Notes: generated from the letters alone by a model not told the origin. A stretch of 33,310 nucleotides of DNA from Baffinella frigidus (GCA_026770585.1 MU647381.1:95903-129212); one strand, 5' to 3'. Positions 8,053 through 16,950 are shown, numbered from the stretch's first letter. A program made the numbers and translations.

Positions 8053-8336
8053 GTGGCCGACGAGAACCCATCCGTCAGTCTCATCACTACCAGTTTTTAG
8101 TTCAAAACTAAAACTGGCTGGGGTGTGGGGTACCAGTTTTTCAACCAGTTTTTAAGTACAAAAGTCTATGAGAATCATACAAAAGTCTATGAGCCTTGAG
8201 AAACGGGGCCGCCTCAGTGAGTGTAGCATTCTCGAATGGCCAACCAAAGGGGTATTTTTAGGTTGAAAATTCCCCTTGGGCCAACCTCTTCCCAGGCATC
8301 ACCGAATCATGACACCGATCGACGTCGAGCAGTCGT
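8053..8336. other. Unassigned spacer
   Basis: Repeated AAACTGG/CCAGTTTTT strings (8090-8150) and a duplicated AAAAGTCTATGAG (8160-8200) are seen, with an imperfect foldback GGCCAACCAAAGGGG/CCCCTTGGGCC near 8238-8285. There is no gene. Confidence 0.35.
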
Positions 8337-8510
8337 TGCGATGTCGGTAGGAGGTGGAGCTAAAATCCATCCGGAAAATGCTCGTATGAGCGGCCGACAC
8401 GGGGTACAGTAAGTGGCACAATGCGCAGCATGTGTGGCGCTGACGCTGCTTGTTTGGCAATACATTATCAATCTCTCTCGTTGCGATATCGATGGTCAAT
8501 TTTGAAGACC
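8337..8510 (-). repeat. Family N dispersed repeat
   Basis: Read on the minus strand it contains GAGAGATTGATAATGTATTG, CAGCGTCAGCGCC, GTGCCACTTACTGTACCCCG and TTCCGGATGGATT. A second copy lies at 19305-19445 and a fragment at 29975-30018. An ORF crosses each copy (REIDN-LPN-QRQR), but the frames diverge after small indels, so a protein is not supported. Confidence 0.65.
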
Positions 8511-8574
8511 GAGGTCAAAATTTTGACCGAGACATACTGGGCAAAATCTGTAGGGTGCACAGGACCTCTCTCTA

Positions 8575-8692
8575 CAGGGGTACCTCTCTCATAAGAAACG
8601 CCCACCCCCCCTAGGACCGCCCTAGGGTCCTAGGCATAGGCCTACTGTAGGGTCCTGGGGGGGCGCGGTTTCTTATGAGCGAGGCACCCCTG
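8575..8692. mobile_element. Family M element
   Basis: A complete copy. The outer flanks carry a roughly 20-bp duplication, GGGTG-ACAGGACCTCTC, on both sides (8553-8572 and 8695-8713). Confidence 0.85.
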
Positions 8693-8792
8693 CAGGGTGT
8701 ACAGGACCTCTCGTAGGCTAAGGGGTCCGCTGGCGTTCGCGTGTGGCATTACTGGAGCATGTGTGCATCTGCTTCTGTCCTGTATTCCCCGA

Positions 8793-8895
8793 TAGATCCA
8801 GTGGCCATGCCGACAAATCTGAGGGCCAAGAGGTCCTAGGCAGGTCCTAGGGTCCTACGGTAGGGCGTATGAGCCTACTGGCCACTTCAGGGATA
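8793..8895. mobile_element. Family P element with a diverged left end
   Basis: The body (GCCAAGAGGTCCTAGGCAGG, then CGGTAGGGCGTATGAGCC) and the right end GGCCACTTCAGGGATA are typical; the left end reads TAGATCCAGTGGCC. Confidence 0.7.
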
Positions 8896-8946
8896 GATCC
8901 CACCCAACAAGGCACGTGACCTACCGGACATCAGGGTTCTCCACTA

Positions 8947-9062
8947 CAGGGGTACCTCGCTCATAAGAAACTGCCCCCCCCTAGGACCACCATAGGGCCC
9001 TAGGGACAGCCCTACTGTAGGGCCCTGAAGGGGGACGGTTTGTTATGAGCGAGGCACCCCTG
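8947..9062. mobile_element. Family M element
   Basis: A complete copy flanked by TA; the right arm has GTTTGTTATGAGCG and GCACCCCTG variants. Confidence 0.85.
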
Positions 9063-9155
9063 TAAGGAGACACTTGTAATTTATGAACCCGACTACATCG
9101 GAGTTCCCCACCGAATCACCTACCTAAAAACACAGTCCCGTGTAGGATAGCCGGA

Positions 9156-9177
9156 GTGACTTGACATGTCAAGTCAC
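9156..9177. repeat. 22-bp perfect palindrome
   Basis: GTGACTTGACA joined to its reverse complement. The neighbouring sequence (CCGTGTAGGATAGCCGGAGTGACTT) recurs inverted at 9724-9752, and a piece lies at 10366-10382. Confidence 0.7.
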
Positions 9178-9204
9178 CCCTGTACGCCGCCGCTGACTGC
9201 GCGG

Positions 9205-9373
9205 TCCTTTAGGTTCTTCGAGCTCCCAACATAGGCGGACACTGGAACTTGTTCTGCAGGAAAGCCATGCTTCCGCGGCATCCTACAGGGGTACCTCGCT
9301 CATAAGAACCCCCCCCCCCCCAGGAAAAGCCATGCTTCCTTTCGGATCACATCAGGCCCCCCGGTGCAAAGGA
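9205..9373 (-). repeat. Family S copy interrupted by the start of a family M element
   Basis: Inverse-oriented S sequence (9205-9280) is followed by 34 bp of M left end (9286-9319), then by S sequence again (CAGGAAAAGCCATGCTTCC to GGCCCCCCGGTGC). About 18 bp of S is present on both sides of the M piece. Confidence 0.6.
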
Positions 9374-9472
9374 TAGAAACCGCCTCCTCCTAGGACCCTG
9401 CAGTAGGCCTATGCTTAGGGCCCTATGGTAGTCCTGGGGAGGGGGGTGCTTTTTATGAGCGAGGTACCCCTG
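9374..9472. mobile_element. Family M element, left end separated from the body
   Basis: The body and right end follow the S segment; the left end is at 9286-9319. The composite suggests S and M inserted or recombined within one another. Confidence 0.6.
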
Positions 9473-9477
9473 TACAC

Positions 9478-9643
9478 TAATAGGATAACGGCCTGAAAAT
9501 GGGGTAGTTAGGCTTACGGCATTGCCTAGGACCTCCTACCGTAGGCCGAGACTTTTTGGTCCTAGGATCCCTCGGCCTACGGTAGGAGGTCCTAGGCAAT
9601 GCCGTATGCCTAACTACCCTATTTTCAGGCCGTTAGCCTATGA
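9478..9643. mobile_element. Family F MITE, copy 3
   Basis: It starts TAATAGGATAACGG and ends CGTTAGCCTATGA, with ACAC on both sides (9474-9477, 9644-9647). It inserted right beside an M terminus. Its last bases supply an ATG followed by a 29-codon ORF (see findings). Confidence 0.85.
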
Positions 9644-9708
9644 ACACGCACATCGCCTCTCACGCCCACCTCACCGCAGAGGAGATACTCGCTCACCAGG
9701 AACAAGTC

Positions 9709-9772
9709 TGGGGATACAATCCCATGTAAAGTCACTCCGGTCATCCTACACGGGGTTGTATCCCCAGAACAA
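9709..9772. repeat. Small hairpin with about 18-bp arms
   Basis: GGGGATACAATCCCATGT pairs with ACACGGGGTTGTATCCCC around AAAGTCACTCC. A half copy is at 10363-10383. Confidence 0.6.
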
Positions 9773-9824
9773 GCGTGTTCTGCCTGAACCTGCGTGTTCC
9801 GCCCATCTACCCATCAACATTTAT

Positions 9825-9930
9825 ATACCCCTTAAGTAGTCAGTAGGCTCATACGCCCTACCATAGGGCCCTAGGACCCGCCTAGGACCTGTCCGGGGTC
9901 TGTTTGGACCCCCTGGCCACTTAAGGGATT
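9825..9930. mobile_element. Family P element
   Basis: Left end TATACCCCTTAAGTAG, right end GGCCACTTAAGGGATT; standard core. Confidence 0.7.
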
Positions 9931-9950
9931 CACAATTCAGAGCACAGCTA

Positions 9951-10065
9951 GGGGTACCTCGCTCATAAGAAACCGCCCCCCCCTAGGACCCTACAGTAGC
10001 CTATGCCTAGGGTCCTACGGTGGTCCTAGGGGGGGGGGCAGCTTCTCATGAGCGAGGTACCCCTG
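9951..10065. mobile_element. Family M element
   Basis: A complete copy with TA flanks; the first two bases of the left end are missing or changed. Confidence 0.8.
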
Positions 10066-10086
10066 TACCACGTGTTACCTGAATGT

Positions 10087-10175
10087 GATCCGAAAGGAAG
10101 CATGGCTTTTCTGCAGAACCAGTTCCGGTGTCCGCCTATGTTGGGAGCTCGAAGAACCTACAGGACCTAAAGGGC
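10087..10175 (+). repeat. Family S, B subfamily
   Basis: Forward copy: GTGATCCGAAAGGAAGCATGG, TTCTGCAGAACCAGTTCC, GCCTATGTTGGGAGCTCG, then the ACCTACAGGACCTAAAGG tail. GAAAGG and CTTTTC form a wobble-containing stem at the position of the A-subfamily hairpin. Confidence 0.75.
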
Positions 10176-10245
10176 CTGCGAGCTTAACGATGGGATACCA
10201 TGGGCCTTCAGCCGACTTGCTTTATCCTGAGTGTGTGTGAGAGAG

Positions 10246-10360
10246 TCCTTTAGGTCCTTTAGGTTCTTCGAGCTCCCAACATAGGCGGACTCCGGAGCTG
10301 GTTCCGCAGAAAAGCCATGCTTCCTCTCGGATCACATCAGCCCCCCCGGTGGGGATGCAA
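10246..10360 (-). repeat. Family S, B subfamily
   Basis: Inverse copy, essentially complete from the TCCTTTAGGTCCTTTAGG tail to CACATCAGCCCCCCCGG. Confidence 0.75.
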
Positions 10361-10471
10361 CCCCGTGTAAAGTCACTCCATTCGTTCTTCTTTGGAACCT
10401 TGACAGGTTATGGTGCGCGGGCGTCCCGGGAGCCCGGTCCTCAAGAGAAACCTTTCTCAATACCAACACGG

Positions 10472-10515
10472 CCTGTTCTCCTTCGTCGTCTTCACGGGTA
10501 GAGGAGGGCGGCGCT
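10472..10515. repeat. GC-rich dispersed repeat, copy 1 of 3
   Basis: TGTTCTCCTTCGTCGTC, CACGGGTAGAGGAGGGCGGC; related copies begin at 11290 and 11514, in the flank of the GC-rich minus-strand ORF. Confidence 0.6.
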
Positions 10516-10736
10516 CTTTAGGTCCTTTACATATCCCTTGAGTGGACAGCCGGTCAAATCTGACCGCCAAGAGGTCCCAGGCAGGTCCTAGGGCCCTACG
10601 GTAGGGCGTATGAGCCTACTGGTCACTTAAGGATATGTAGGTTCTTCGAGCTCCCAACATAGGCGGACTCCGGAACTTGTTCTGCAGAAAGGCCACGCTT
10701 CCTTTCGGATCACATCAGCCCCCCCTGTACAGAGGA
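10516..10736 (-). repeat. Family S copy split by a family P element
   Basis: The S tail (TTTAGGTCCTTTA) is cut at 10529. It resumes at 10638 (TAGGTTCTTCGAGC) and continues through the B-subfamily body to CACATCAGCCCCCCC. The break carries a TA duplication. Confidence 0.7.
10530..10637. mobile_element. Family P element inserted in family S
   Basis: CATATCCCTTGAGTGG to CACTTAAGGATATG lies between two TA dinucleotides. Removing it plus one TA restores TCCTTTAGGTTC of family S. This fixes the family P ends and its TA target duplication. Confidence 0.85.
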
Positions 10737-10737
10737 T

Positions 10738-10850
10738 CGCGGCAGGAGAGCCACCTCCCTGGCCGTCTTAAGTCAATTTAGTACCGCGGACGGGGAACGC
10801 GCAGGCGAAAGTGGCCGGTTCGTGGTACAAATAATAGAAAGACGTTTCTC
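10738..10850 (-). repeat. Family Y dispersed repeat, copy 1
   Basis: About 100 bp shared with 21007-21121 and 28622-28723. On the minus strand all three read through a peptide SFYYLYHEPATFAC. This copy has an in-frame TAA where the others have TAC. Confidence 0.65.
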
Positions 10851-10851
10851 G

Positions 10852-10888
10852 GATCACATCAGGCCCCCCGGTGCAGAGGATCGCGCGC
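10852..10888 (-). repeat. Family S 5' fragment
   Basis: CGGATCACATCAGGCC, CCCCGGTGCAGAGGATC only. Confidence 0.55.
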
Positions 10889-10949
10889 TCTCTCTCTGTA
10901 AAGCAACTCGCTCTCTCTCTGTAAAGCAACTCGCGGAGCTCTCGACGCT

Positions 10950-10950
<1 letters not shown>

Positions 10951-10991
<41 letters not shown>

Positions 10992-11069
10992 AGAGGGAGA
11001 GGGAGAGAGGGAGAGAGGGAGAGAGAGAGAGGGAGAGAGAGAGAGGGAGAGAGGGAGAGGGAGAGAGAG
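10951..11069. repeat. GA-rich microsatellite
   Basis: A (GA)n run grades into GGGAGA variants. ORFs across it on both strands are low-complexity artefacts. Confidence 0.9.
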
Positions 11070-11126
11070 ACGTTCACTGCGTGCGCACGCGTCTCTTCTT
11101 CTTCTCTTCTTCATTATTCTTGAAAC

Positions 11127-11288
11127 AGGTCCTAAGGCCCTACGGTACACCTGTAGGGCGTATGCGCTGGCCACTTATTGGGTATCCCTTAAGTGGCCAT
11201 GCCCACAAATTTGAGGGCCTAGAGGTCCTAGGCAGGTCCTAGGGCCCTACGGTAGGGCGTATGCGCCTACTGGCCACTTATGGGGTAT
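11127..11288. mobile_element. Family P element preceded by a partial family P copy
   Basis: The complete copy is 11183-11288 (TATCCCTTAAGTGGCC to GGCCACTTATGGGGTATA). A right-half copy (11127-11182) precedes it and shares the junction. Confidence 0.7.
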
Positions 11289-11289
11289 A

Positions 11290-11566
11290 TGTTCTCCTTC
11301 GTCGTCGTCACGGGTAGAGGAGGGCGGCGGCGGGTGGCGAAGAGCGGATCATGGTCTGGCGGAAGGGCTCCGCTCGGGCGCTCGAGACACACAGAGATAT
11401 CGTGTGCGAATAATCGTGGAGGCGCGCCGGCACGGCGGTGACGGGCTGATTGGCATGCCCGCCTGGGAGGGGGTCGTAGAAGGTCCGACCCCCCCCCCCG
11501 GTTGAACGATGCCCTGTTCTCGATCGCAGTCTTCACGGGTAGATGAGGGCGGCGGCGGGTGGCGGA
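11290..11566. repeat. GC-rich dispersed repeat, copies 2 and 3
   Basis: 11290-11340 and 11514-11566 share CTTC, CACGGGTAGA and GAGGGCGGCGGCGGGTGGCG with 10472-10515. The stretch between them is GC-rich with a C-run near 11490 and no clear function. Confidence 0.5.
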
Positions 11567-12380
11567 AAGCGGAGGGTGATGGGCGATGGCGGAGGATGGT
11601 TGAGGGCGGGTGGTAGGCGGAGGAGGGTGGAGGAAGGTGGCTGACGGTCAGAACGTTTGGAGGGGAGCGTGAGGACAGGAGGGGGGAGGAGGCGCGGAGG
11701 GAAGGAGAGGCGGGAGGTTCGGGGGGACGGACGTTCGGGCAGGGGAGGCGTAGAGAGGGATCGAGACCGCCCGGGGATTGTGCAGAAAGTCTTGATTTGT
11801 TTGTCCCACTTGACGCAGCTGCGGCGCTGGTCCTCTGCCCGCGGCTGACCCCCCCCCCGGCGAGAGACCTCCGACGCCGACGGAGCTGACTTTTCTGGCG
11901 TCGAGGAGCGGAGCGCGGAGCGCAGCCGGGGGTGCGGGTCTTGCTCCGGCATGCTCCTCCCTCGCATCGATGCAATGCGGCGCTGTGCCGCCTCCTCCTG
12001 CTCCCCGGAGCAGGAGGAACATGAACAGCTCGGGGAGAACGCTGGCCCTCGCCCACCGTCGCGCCGGGGCTTGTCAAAACGCAGAATGCACTTGGGTGCG
12101 CCCGGCTGGTCCGGCGGCAGCTGCACCCTCAGGGGCATTCCGAGGTGCGTGGCACGCAAGTCCTGAACACGAAGCGTTTCGGGAGCGTCGATGGGAAGCG
12201 GTGCAGATGCTGCTCGACTCCAGGAGGCGTCGTCGATACCCGGGCGGAGCTCGTCGGTGAGTGGAGAGGAGGTTTGACGAGGAGGGGATATCTCTGGGAG
12301 ACGGTGGGCCTTGGATCGGTCCAACTTGATGCCAACGCGGGCTCGCATGTCCCTGGGCCGAAATCCCTCTGCGCTGCGAC
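11533..12380 (-). CDS. Hypothetical Arg/Ser/Pro-rich protein, probable internal or 3' exon
   Basis: A minus-strand frame is open for over 280 codons. A GTGTTTCAG acceptor-like site ends at 12381, just upstream of the coding-looking part, so I start there; an in-frame ATG lies at about 12352 (MRARVGIKLDRSKAH). The first two thirds look like protein, with mostly G/C third positions: APETLRVQDLRATHLGMP, VQLPPDQPGAPKCILRFD and EEAAQRRIASMRGRSM. The last about 100 codons (from RSRSLSTPPLP) are Pro/Ser low complexity and may be intron or flank. Other frames are open too because of high GC. No domain, signal peptide or membrane segment recognised. Confidence 0.4.
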
Positions 12381-12400
12381 CTGAAACACCCCGTTGCCTT

Positions 12401-12440
12401 TTTAGATGGGCGTGCTGACCGGTCAGCACGCCCATCTAAA
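12401..12440. repeat. 40-bp perfect palindrome
   Basis: TTTAGATGGGCGTGCTGACC at 12401-12420 is followed at once by its exact reverse complement. It lies just upstream of the acceptor-like site of the GC-rich minus-strand ORF. Confidence 0.9.
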
Positions 12441-13010
12441 CCCATGTAGGCACGCTTTTAAATCTTTTCGAATTTGATTTTTTTTTGAAACTTTTCGCAT
12501 TTTTCGCTTCGAGGTCCGAATTATCGAGCGTTGGTTCTGCAGGTTCACGATCCACGCCAGGTCAGCAATACATGTACATGCCAAAAGTGATGGGAATTGG
12601 AGCTCTTTGCTGGCGGAATTTCAAAATCTGTACAACGATAAGCCATCTAAACACTTTTAGCACGAACGAGTGTGTACGAAAAAGGAACTTATGACCTGGC
12701 GTGGCGGTTCAGTTTTTCATCCCAAACTTTTGCAAATCGAGACGAAAACTCTCCCATTTTTACATGTAAGAATGTACATCTAAAATTCTAAATGTACATG
12801 TAATGTACCTGACTGGGTCCTCGTGACGCATGCGTCGAGATTGGCACAGATTGCTGAAAGTTGCAGCTGTTGTGACTGGCAACCTCGTGACAAGCAGATC
12901 TAGTCAAATAATATTAGGTTTACATCAGTAAAAAAGGACTTTTTTTAACAAAAGGTCAAAAATAAGATGCACCTTTAGGTCACAAAATGTCGTCAGATTT
13001 CCCGATCCCA
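12441..13010. other. Unassigned AT-rich spacer
   Basis: Low-complexity T-runs, and a TACATGTA/AATGTACAT-rich palindromic patch near 12765-12810. A 69-codon ORF (12485-12694) has no recognisable content. Confidence 0.35.
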
Positions 13011-13495
13011 GCCTCTGTGCACGCTGGGATCGCGCCTGGCCGCATCCCCTCCCTGCTCCGTGTGTGCGTTCTGTTGCGTGCACGCTCTGCTGCCCCGCGT
13101 GCGTGCATGCTCTGCTGCCCCGCGTGCGCCCTCGCGTGCGTCCTGCCATCGCCTCTTCGAGCATGTGAGCAGCGTGCGATGGTGCCAAGCGCGCTGCTGC
13201 TCTCCCTCCCCGCTCCCGCGTGCCTGCTCGGCTGCCCACACCGGGGTGTTCTATACTGCTCCCGCGCGCGTGCTTACTCTACTGCCCCCGTGTGGGGGTG
13301 CGCCCTGCTGCTCCCGCACGTGGACTTCCCAATACACCTACCCTGCTTGCCGCTGCACCACTACCGCCACGCCGCGCCCATGCCATCCCCTCCCCCGCAC
13401 CTAGAACTACGCACTCAGTCGCACTTCTCTGCAGGAGCGCAGGTGCCAACCCCTCGCCAACCCCTCCCCTCCCTCCCCACCGATGCTCTGTACTA
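13011..13495. repeat. C-rich low-complexity region with degenerate tandem units
   Basis: Units resembling CTCTGCTGCCCCGCGTGCGTG recur irregularly from 13084 to about 13310, then CCCCTCCC-type sequence follows. All three plus frames are long open reading frames rich in Cys/Pro/Ala/Leu. This is what strand-biased low-complexity DNA gives, so I do not call a CDS. Confidence 0.55.
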
Positions 13496-13738
13496 ACCGT
13501 ATGGTTGAGGCTCTTTCAGCCTCCGACTCTGCACTGCCATGACCTTTGCAACCTGCACATTACGGGTTCTGACCGTGCATCGATTGTTAACCGCGTATCT
13601 CTCTGACCACACAAATCCCGATATACACTGCATGCATTGCCTTGAAAATGCTGTACACCGTTGCGAATTTGTGGATTGCTGACCTTCCCGATACCTCCTT
13701 TCTCCTCGCTATCTAAATGGTGGCCCTCCCTTCTCAAC

Positions 13739-14446
13739 AGGTCACCCCAAGAATATCTAAATGGTCTAAAGGGTGACCCCCCAGGGGGGGGGCAAAACAA
13801 AGAAAACCGCCGCCCAAAACACCACATCAGGTCAGGAACGAAGTGAAGCTGAGGGAACCGGGGAGGGTCGAGTAGAGAAAGATCTTTAAGCCATACATGC
13901 ATACATGCAGACGACTCAAAGGGCCCACAAGTCCCTTTGAAATGCCTCACCATCGGGCCTCTCCAGAAAGTCAAACCTGCGAAGAGGTGGAGGCATAAGT
14001 CTTGGAAGGTCAAATGTGGTATAACCATCGCGGAATAGCCACGGGGTAAATTCAACCACATACAACCGGATGGAGGAATCGGCTCCCTGAAGGAGCCGAC
14101 TCGAGCTGGACTGGCTAACTGATCTGAGGATCAGCTAAACAATCCGACTCCTCCCTTTTCTGGAACCCAGGGGAATGATAGGTCTATATCGATGAGGTCA
14201 AATTGTGTGGTTTGTTTGTTATTGATTACTGATTCATTTGTCAGTAATCAGTAACTCTTCATCGTGGACCTATCAAACCTCTCCTTCTTCTTCGTCGTTT
14301 ACTTCATCTGCGCAAATCTTCGGGGAGCATCCCTCGGAGACAGACTGAGCGGGGTATAACATGGACCGATCATAGTCTGGTAATGGCACGGGTTAGGCAA
14401 TAACGGCGAAATCTCTGTAATAAATTCAGTAATCAGTAATCAGTAA
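13739..14446 (+). mobile_element. Family R retroelement-like repeat, copy 1
   Basis: About 700 bp aligned to 15750-16413 and, in its 3' part, to 20141-20532. It has no ORF shared with its copies. Stems conserved among copies: TCGGCTCC/GGAGCCGA (14079-14086, 14092-14099), CTGATC/GATCAG (14119-14124, 14129-14134), GGAGGA/TCCTCC enclosing them, and GATAGGTC/GACCTATC. It ends with three CAGTAAT-like heptamers. The tail and 5' truncation suggest a SINE or the 3' end of a non-LTR element. A further CAGTAATCAGTAAC string lies inside at 14219-14255. Family identity unknown. Confidence 0.6.
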
Positions 14447-14804
14447 GCTCCATAAGCTCGCCTTGCGTCTTCACACATGGGGTAGGATCCTAGAGCGGAC
14501 AAGCCAATTCTGCCCCTGCTTCGTAAAATTGGATGTCGCTGGGTTGAGGCCTGCCCCGAAACAAAGCAAAAGATCCAACCAAATGACTTTCGAAGACTCC
14601 TCCAAATCGCTCGACGGGCCACAGAAAGGTTTCGTGATTTATCAGCTTGGATTCGTCGGCCGACCCGGGCCTTCTGTTAGTCTAAAGATCGGTCTCGCCT
14701 ACGGTGTATGTAAGCACCGTCTTGCCTAAAAGGTCCCACCCGCACATGAGACAACGCACTGAGAAGAAAAACGCAAACTCCCTTGCGGTACCAATGGAGA
14801 TTGT
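14447..14804. other. Unassigned stretch after family R copy 1
   Basis: The plus strand (14463-14729) and minus strand are both open. The minus frame includes GRRIQADKSRNLSVARRAIW. Neither reads as a known domain. Confidence 0.3.
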
Positions 14805-14945
14805 GTGAGCCTCGGTCGGACAGGTGACGAGCCTCGGTCGAACAGGTGACGAGCCTCGGTGGTTGACTAATGAAGGTAAGTTCTCTCTCGCTTGTGTGTG
14901 GGCCTTGGCCGGCGCGGCCTCTCTCCTCCCAAGCGGGATCACAGA
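14805..14945 (-). repeat. Family Q dispersed repeat, copy 1
   Basis: Inverse copy of 26413-26490 and 30545-30636. It holds two-and-a-half tandem units of about 22-26 bp (GACGAGCCTCGGTCG, ACAGGT), then GGTTGACTAATGAAGG and TCTCTCCTCCCAAGCGGG. No coding role supported. Confidence 0.6.
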
Positions 14946-15041
14946 TTGACACCTTGCCGTCGATCTCTTCGGTGATTGCTCCCATAACTGAAGAGGAGGT
15001 GCCCATCATCCCCACTGCCCTGATTGCACCGGGTGGCAACT
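14946..15041. other. Short stretch with possible coding, strand undecided
   Basis: The plus frame reads DTLPSISSVIAPITEEEV then PIIPTALIAPGGN; the minus frame reads PPGAIRAVGMMGTSSSVMGA. Both look protein-like, and the stretch is wedged between repeats Q and S. It may be a captured gene piece. Confidence 0.2.
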
Positions 15042-15108
15042 GCGAAATGCAGGATAAGTTCCGGTGTCCGCCTATGTTGGGAGCTCGAAGAACCTGAAGG
15101 ACCTAAAT
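15042..15108 (+). repeat. Family S 3' half, B subfamily
   Basis: It starts ATGCAGGATAAGTTCCGGTG, the same 5' break seen at 1573 and 16881, and ends CCTGAAGGACCTAAATGG. Confidence 0.65.
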
Positions 15109-15195
15109 GGAAGGTGGATGCCAACGCCCCGCTGCGGGAGCCTGCGAAGATCGGGAATGCCAAATGCGTTTCTGTGAACAACACCGTGGCGCCCA

Positions 15196-15302
15196 AACGC
15201 GATCCGAAAGCAAAAATTCTTTCTCTGCAGTCCTTTCTACGGAAGGGCGTGTCGTTGGCACATGTTGGGAGAAATTAAAACCTCAAGGACCTCAAGGACC
15301 AC
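15196..15302 (+). repeat. Family S, A subfamily
   Basis: GATCCGAAAGCAAAAATTC, TCCTTTCTACGGAAGGGCG, ATGTTGGGAGAAATTAAAAC, then two CCTCAAGGA units. The first stem is partly lost; the second (CCTTTC/GGAAGG) is intact. Confidence 0.7.
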
Positions 15303-15574
15303 ATGCGCGAGAAACGGTCCCCAATCTGAAAGGAGGGAGAAATGCAATGAAGTCGGGCTGGTAGAAGATCAAGGCAATAGAATCTGGATAGAAGAGATCT
15401 GGTTAGGGCTTCGGGGGAGAAAAGAGGCTTTTTGGGGAATTACGGGGACAAGGGGCTGGAGGCGAGGAGACGACCTCCCCTGGATAAAGGATTGAATGAA
15501 TTGGTGCTAATTAGGACTGGGGATGTCTTTCCGTAGGGAAGGAATTCCCATTGAATACTCCGTAGGAGGATTCA
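15303..15574. other. Unassigned spacer
   Basis: A plus-strand ORF (to 15495, ending GDDLPWIKD) starts inside the S repeat and has no recognisable motif. Confidence 0.3.
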
Positions 15575-15752
15575 CTACCACGCAAAAGTGTAGGGCTGAC
15601 CTAGGAAAACAAGTCAGTTCACACGGAATTTGTACCAACTTTCCGAAATTTCGATTTTTCTCTGGGGAGAATGTCCACTTATGAACTTAAGAAATAGTCA
15701 GATCTGACTATTTCTCCTGCAGGCCACTCTGCCCTACACTCTTGCGTGGTAG
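15575..15752. mobile_element. Single-copy foldback with 22-bp arms
   Basis: CTACCACGCAAAAGTGTAGG at 15575 pairs with its near-exact reverse complement ending 15752. The interior contains a perfect 26-bp palindrome (15690-15715, AGAAATAGTCAGA plus its inverse). It directly abuts family R copy 2. Confidence 0.55.
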
Positions 15753-16413
15753 GTCACCTTAAAGTTATCTAAAAAAAATGACCCTCACAGAGGTCCAAAG
15801 TACAACCGCCGCCCAAAACCCTACATCAGGTGAGGCCAAAAGCCGACAATCATGAACCAAGGATAGAAAGAGTTGAACCTTAAAGCTGAAGGTTCCTTGA
15901 GCCACACATGCATACATGCAGACGACTCAGAAGGTCCACAGGACCTTTTGGCATGCCCCACCAAGTGTCTCTCTGGAATGTCAAACCTGTGAGAGGTGGA
16001 GGCATGAGTCTTGGAAGGTCAAACGTGGAATAACCATCGCGGAATAGCCACGGGGTAAATGCAACTACATACAGCCGGATGGAGGAGTCGGCTCCCTGAA
16101 GAAGCCGACCTGAGTTGTATTGGCCAACCGATCGGATGATCGGCTAACCAATCCAACTCCTCCCTTTTCAAGAACACGACCTCGCCCGGAATGATAGATC
16201 TATATCCATGTGACCGGATTGATAAATCTGTCAATCGTGGACCTATCAAACCTCTCCTTATTCTTCGTCGTTAACTTCATCTGCGCCAATCTTCGGGGAG
16301 CGTCCCTCGGAGATAGACTGAGCGGGGTGTGATATGGACCGATCATAGTTTGGTAATAGCACGGGTCAGACAATAACGGCGAACCCTCTTTGATAAATTC
16401 AGTAATCAGTAAT
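15750..16413 (+). mobile_element. Family R retroelement-like repeat, copy 2
   Basis: Full-length like copy 1. The short stem here is CCGATC/GATCGG (16128-16133, 16138-16143): a T-A pair of copy 1 is replaced by C-G, a compensatory change. The tail has two CAGTAAT units, after which a foldback begins at once. No conserved ORF. Confidence 0.6.
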
Positions 16414-16419
16414 GGGGTA

Positions 16420-16583
16420 GAGCGCTTGCGGGAAAACTTGGCCGGTGTCAACGAGAAATATTTTCAAAATTTGTACGAGAATCGTTTCAATGGACCGGTT
16501 TCATGTCACGTCCTGGTACAAAAGCTCTTAATTTTCTGAAAACATTTCTTGTTGAAATCGGCCAAGTTTTCCCGCAAGCGCTC
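16420..16583. mobile_element. Foldback element with about 47-bp arms, TA target
   Basis: GAGCGCTTGCGGGAAAACTT at the left matches the inverse at the right; arms extend through TTGGCC to GAGAAATATTTTC. TA at 16418-16419 and 16584-16585. It inserted immediately after the family R tail. Confidence 0.75.
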
Positions 16584-16689
16584 TATCCGTGGATGGATGC
16601 AATGGAGCAGTTACTAGCTCGTGTCCTCCAACCACGGGATACCATGAGCCTAATAAAGGCTGGCTTGGGTTTGGTGTGTGTGCGAACCT

Positions 16690-16822
16690 TCACGAGCCTC
16701 TGTACTGGAGAGCTCAATGCGATCCGAAGGCAAAAATGCTTTTCCTGCAGATCTTGTCTACGGAAAGGCGTGTCGTTGGGCTATGTTGGGAGCATTTAAA
16801 ACCTAAAGGACCTAAAGGATCA
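16690..16822 (+). repeat. Family S, A subfamily
   Basis: ACGAGCCTCTGTACTGGAGAG, GATCCGAAGGCAAAAATGC, GTGTCGTTGGGCTATGTTGG, then ACCTAAAGGACCTAAAGG. One of the most complete A copies. Confidence 0.75.
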
Positions 16823-16844
16823 CCTTCCACAGACCGCAGCCAAA

Positions 16845-16875
16845 CCCCCCTAAATCCTAAACCCTAAACCCCAAT
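16845..16875. repeat. Short CCCTAAA-type patch
   Basis: About four CCTAAAC units between two S copies; outlier of the main array. Confidence 0.7.
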
Positions 16876-16876
16876 G

Positions 16877-16950
16877 GCCTTTTCTGCAGGATAAGTTCCG
16901 GTGTCCTCCTATGGTGGGAGTTAAAAGAACCTAAAGGACCTGAAGAAACC
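16877..16950 (+). repeat. Family S 3' half
   Basis: TTTTCTGCAGGATAAGTTCC, CTATGGTGGGAGTTAAAAG, AACCTAAAGGACCTGAAG. Confidence 0.65.

Noticed and set aside
10822-11214. 130-codon ORF with Glu-Arg repeats
   Set aside because: Translation of a GA microsatellite.
11349-12077. 242-codon minus-strand ORF in another frame of the GC-rich region
   Set aside because: Less natural composition than the overlapping chosen frame and runs through dispersed GC-rich repeats.
12987-13606. Overlapping plus-strand ORFs of 114-169 codons
   Set aside because: Strand-biased C-rich low-complexity DNA is open in several frames; Cys/Pro/Leu-rich products without domains.
13516-14061. 181-codon minus-strand ORF
   Set aside because: Lies partly across family R, whose other copies do not keep this frame.
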